Assembly (NCBI GenBank): GCA_025765615.1
Contig: JAIVFJ010000091.1
Span: 124,001 to 188,000 of the forward strand
Source of the DNA: Zopfochytrium polystomum
Lineage: Eukaryota > Chytridiomycota > Chytridiomycetes > Chytridiales > Chytridiaceae
Length of the DNA: 64,000 nucleotides
Direction: 5' to 3'
Shown here: positions 60,470 through 64,000 of the stretch, piece after piece
Layout: every line of letters starts with the position of its first letter
Numbering within the stretch: position 1 is the first letter of the stretch
Program-made: the position numbers and the translations under genes
The notes under the pieces: model-generated
Database searches by the model: none
Seen by the model: the letters and a program-made list of their open reading frames with translations, nothing else
Told to the model about the DNA's origin: nothing

Positions 60470-61349
60470 CATCTGGATCAGTGGACATAGTGGGGGTATG
60501 CAATGAGGAGGAAAGGTATTGGAAATCCTGACCTGTGGGTTGGACTGGTCCCCATTCCTTCAAGCAGGAGTCATGAAGGAACTGTCTCGAGTTCCGCACA
60601 ATGCCAGGAAAAATATTTTCGTGAAAGGAGACATGGAAATGTTCGGATATCCTCTGGGTTTTCAAGTCGTAGAATACTGGAAGAGTGTTTCCTTTATACC
60701 CTAAGAATATGCCTGGCGCCCCTTTGTCAGGATGTTTAAGCGTTCGCTTTTCCTTTGGGATACGGTGGATAACCAAACAGCCAAAGGTGCGGATGTGATC
60801 AACATTTGGCTTTTCACCGTACCAAGCTTCGTAAGGTGTTTTCTTAGTGTAAGAGTGGTAAACCTTGTTCTTGATGTATGCTGCGTAGCGGACTGCATAC
60901 ACAAAGAAAGAGTGGGGCAATCGTGACTCTAAGAGCATGCAGTGTGCCATGTCTTTGAGAGTGTTGACCTGACGTTCTACCAGCCCATTGAATTCCTTGG
61001 TGAATGCGGGACTAGGTTCTAAAACAATAGGAGGATGCCGAGTATTGGCCCAAGTTTTGAATTCTCCATCTTTGAAGATTTCCCCCCTGTCACAGCGCAC
61101 AGATGTGATATGTTTGCAATATTGTTGTTCAAACCTTTCGATCGTAGACCGGAATCTTGTGGGCGCGTCAGACAAAGAGCTGAGGAACTCAATGTCAAGC
61201 CAATGGGTTGACTCTTCCACAACCAGTTCCCAAAGTTTTTCACCATGGTGTCCACGTGCGGGCAGTGGGACAGCATCAGTGTGTAAACGACCAAGCAGTG
61301 TGGTGTTTGGTCTGGAAGTGGGGTGGATAGGTGAATTTTTCAATTTCCC
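60470..61349 (-). pseudogene. Integrase fragment of a third copia family
   Basis: Minus frame with DDE residues: LHTDAVPLPARG (Asp), SVRCDRGEIFKDGEFKTWAN (Asp), EFNGLVERQVNTLKDMAHCM (Glu), then KTPYEAWYGEKPNVDHIRTF and FLGYKG. Diverged from copia-2. No gag, RT or zinc head. It starts directly at the end of an LTR-B fragment (61350), so the open frame 60201-61538 is a chimera of LTR and integrase. Confidence 0.8.
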
Positions 61350-61522
61350 TGATAAAATCCCACCCAGGACTGGAGGGACTTGGTGTGTGTGGGGATGAAG
61401 AGAGAGAGAGAGAGAGAGAGAGAGCAGTGATGATGGAAAAGGGAGAGGAGTGAGAGGCTGTAGAGAGGAGAGAGGAGTGAGTGGGCAGAGATGGAAGGGA
61501 GAGCAAGTGGAGGAAGAGAGAT
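61350..61522 (-). repeat. LTR-B fragment (3' end), inverted
   Basis: Matches 52531-52700 in the same orientation (gataaaatcccacccaggac, GA microsatellite, gagtgagtgggcagag). Meets the plus-oriented LTR-B at about 61521 head to head. Confidence 0.8.
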
Positions 61523-62635
61523 AAAAAGAGATAGGCAAAGGCGGCTGTTGTTCTAGCTTTGTTCATCCTACCGGTAGGAACAATGCAATTAGAACATGCA
61601 CAAAAACGCTCAAACTACGCACTCTGCACTTGTAACACAGCACAGCAAGCATGCAGAAGCAGTGTACCACTGCCCAATGCTCCGGAATTCCGCTCTCTGC
61701 ATCGGAATTCCGCTCTCTGCATCGGAATTCCGCTCTCTGCACCGGAATTCCGCACTCTGCATCGGAACTCCGCTTCCTGATCTGGAATTCCTCTCTCTGC
61801 ACCGGAATTCCGCTTCCTGATCTGGAATTCCAGCTTTCCTGCTGTGCTGTGCATTCTGAGCAATGCAACAGGCATTTAGGATTCAGGGATTGCACCAATC
61901 ACTGCATTTCTAAAAGTGAGATAAAAACTGAGCTCACCAGAGATTGCACCAATCATTGGATTTCTAAAAACAAGGAAAAAAGCGGCTTGTTTCCCAAACA
62001 AGCTTCCTGATTTGGAAACAACCAAAACCAATTTACAAGCAACTGTTTCTCAAACAAGCTGTAAATTGGTTCCTGGTGGTACTCAGCCCAGACAAAGTGC
62101 TCAGCCCAAGGTGGTACTCAGCCCTGGCTGGTACTTAGCCCAGGGTGGTGCACAGCCCAGGCTGGTACTCAGCCCTGGGTGGTGCTCACCCAGGCTGGTA
62201 CTCAGCCCTGGCTGGTATCCAGCCCTGAGTGATGCCCAGCACTGGGTGGTACTCAGCCCTGAATGGGTACTTAGCCCAGGCTGGGGATTGGTGCTCAGCC
62301 TGTTTTATCTCATTTCTGTGGCCTGCTCTGTGCAACCCACTGCTCCCTCTGTTTTCTGATGGCTCCAACCTGCAGGAGTATAAAAGCAGCAACCTCTCAC
62401 AGAGATCAAACAAGGAATCCAATCCCCTCCTTGCTGCTTTTTCAGAATCCAGTGCAAAACAAGCCAATCTCTCTTTCTCCATTTGCTCTCTCTTCCATCT
62501 CTGCCCACTCACTCCTCTCTCCTCTCTCCATCCTCTCACTCCTCTCCCTTTTCCATCATCACTGCTCTCTCTCTCTCTCTCTCTCTTCATCCCCACACAC
62601 ACCAAGTCCCTCCAGTCCTGGGTGGGATTTCATCA
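61521..62635 (+). mobile_element. LTR-B copy, plus orientation, 5' truncated
   Basis: Reverse complement of 52531-53555. Lacks the first roughly 140 bp (compare 63760-63905). Ends GGATTTCATCA at 62635. Internal minisatellites at 61680-61835 and 62080-62295, and a CT run at 62565-62588. Confidence 0.8.
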
Positions 62636-62740
62636 AAGCGTTTCAACTGGAGATAGTAATCCATGGCTGAGGACAGGAAGTGTATTGATGATATCTACTG
62701 CATGTCGAATCACATATCCCCACCATGACCATGGTGGGGA
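62636..62740 (-). repeat. About 100 bp of copia-2 integrase joined to LTR-B
   Basis: aagcgtttcaactggagata and what follows is nearly identical to 56648-56750. It begins at the first base after the LTR-B end, which shows that LTR-B had inserted into, or recombined with, a copia-2-type integrase. Confidence 0.85.
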
Positions 62741-62823
62741 TAAGCTGATTCTGAAGCAGAGTCAATACCTGATGAACAGGAAATCCCTCCAAGGAGTGCT
62801 CAACTTCCCCTGACATTCTAGCT

Positions 62824-63759
62824 TTGCCAGAGTTAACAGGGGAGGCAACAAATCCCCCAATTATACCACGAGAGCCATCAGGCTTACGTGACTACCTGGC
62901 ATTGAAGGCAAACCTTTGTAAACTACGAACAAAACCATCAATTGCAACAAGTCCCTCCACTTACAGTCGGAAAACACTCCACGCTTTAACTGCAAGAATT
63001 CGTAAACTACGAATAGCACAGGGACAATCTCGTGAACTCTACCAAACGCTCAAAGCGTACACTGTGCTTGAGCCGGAGGAAGTCACAGCATATCCGACAG
63101 AGAGGATCCACCAGGGGGACTTACCGCCACTCCCTGCTTCGCATAAAGAGGCCATGCGTTCTCCTTTTGCAAAGTATTGGAAGGCAGCTCAACTCTCAGA
63201 GATCAATTCGATCACGTCAAAGCACGTCTGGGACTTAGTGGCTCGACCTAAAGGGCGTAAGATACTCAAGCCCAAATGGGTTTTTGCCTACAAGTTTGAC
63301 AGTGAAGGGTACCTTGAACGCTTCAAGGCCCGCCTTGTTGGTCGGGGTTACACTCAGATCTTTGGTCAGGACTACAATGAGACCTTCTCCCCTGTCGTCC
63401 GCAGCTCCTCCATAAGGGCAATCCTTGCTATCTCGTTGCTGTTTGACCTCATACTTGCAGGCCTTGATGTCGAAACCGCATACTTGAACGCCAAACTGGA
63501 CATTGAAAACTTCATGGAACAACCAGAAGGCTTTGAGATACATGGTGCCGACGGGATACTTCTTGTCTGTTTACTCAGGAAGAGTCTGTACAGACTGCAC
63601 CAGTCTGGTTGACAGTGGTACAAAACAATCCGCGACTTCCTCATAGAAATTGGATTTGTGCAATTGAAGACTGACCACTGTGTCTTTTTGCAAAGGCACC
63701 CTGATGGAAAGGTCAAGACCATCATCACTCTATATGTAGATGACATCCTCATCTGACGA
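62824..63759 (+). pseudogene. Reverse transcriptase fragment between LTR-B copies
   Basis: Open 62824-63612: LSEINSITSKHVWDLVARPK, ILKPKWVFAYKFDSEGYLER, FKARLVGRGYTQIFGQDYNE, LAGLDVETAYLNAKLDIENF (Asp present), then TGA in SLYRLHQSG*QWY where family members have Lys/Arg. It continues to TLYVDDILI, where a stop falls five bases before the 3' LTR. No RNase H and no integrase. An internally deleted, non-autonomous remnant. Confidence 0.85.
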
Positions 63760-64000
63760 TGTTGAGATTCGACCCACGGGGTACACTACGCCCGTTACTG
63801 ATGATCCCTTTGAGTACTCCATCCAATCACATTGGATGCGGTGTTTGAAGGGCTCAGTAGATTCAATACTTGAATGGGGCGCTCGGAAGGGCTAATCTGT
63901 TCTCAATAAAAAGAGATAGGCAAAGGCGGCTGTTGTTCTAGCTTTGTTCATCCTACCGGTAGGAACAATGCAATTAGAACATGCACAACAACGCTCAAAC
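63760..64000 (+). mobile_element. LTR-B, 3' copy, cut by the window end
   Basis: Begins TGTTGAGATTCGACCC directly after the RT fragment; reverse complement of 53695-53460. Supplies the 5' part missing from the copy at 61521. Confidence 0.85.

Noticed and set aside
60201..61538. 445-codon ORF as a single gene
   Set aside because: Its N-terminal half is LTR-B simple sequence and its C-terminus is LTR/leader; only the integrase core is meaningful.

Overview
This is a eukaryotic window. The genes are split by short GT-AG introns (about 40-90 bp) and organised as in a zoosporic (chytrid-like) fungus. The evidence is a CEP44-type centriole protein together with fungal-type genes: a Pkc1-architecture kinase (HR1-C2-C1-C1-kinase-tail), ALG9, Rhizomucor-type secreted lipases, and Ty1/copia retrotransposons. 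The lineage is inferred; there is no rRNA in the window to fix it.

Layout. 1-2.4 kb holds a complete CEP44 homologue (+). 2.6-17.7 kb is a tandem segmental-duplication array, all minus strand, containing three copies of a RhoGAP-like gene (only the last is intact) and decayed copies of a coiled-coil gene and other blocks. A stray copy of the CEP44 last exon lies inside it. 17.8-20.4 kb is a nine-exon acyl-CoA synthetase (-) with a PTS1-like tail and one frameshift. 20.4-23.1 kb has no confident gene. 23.1-44.5 kb is a compact gene-rich block: pkc1 (-), ribosomal protein P1 (-), a CAPN5/6-type calpain lacking its catalytic His (+), an IAH1-like GDSL esterase (-), a PAAT/C10orf88-like protein (+), a CoA_binding domain protein (+), ALG9 (-), two paralogous class 3 lipases (+) and a PP2C phosphatase (+).

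44.5-64 kb is a gene-free retrotransposon graveyard. It contains two solo LTRs of one family, each with a perfect 5-bp target duplication. It also contains two Ty1/copia elements of one family in tandem (copia-1 degenerate, copia-2 nearly full length), a different family of about 1.2-kb LTRs with internal minisatellites, a separate integrase fragment, and an RT fragment flanked by those LTRs.

Exon coordinates were derived by eye from splice consensus, reading-frame phase and family resemblance. For CEP44, the RhoGAP-like copy C, pkc1, P1, calpain, IAH1, PAAT, CoA_binding, lipase 2 and PP2C the exon lengths sum to whole codons. The acyl-CoA synthetase does so after removal of one base. ALG9 and lipase 1 have uncertain 5' ends.
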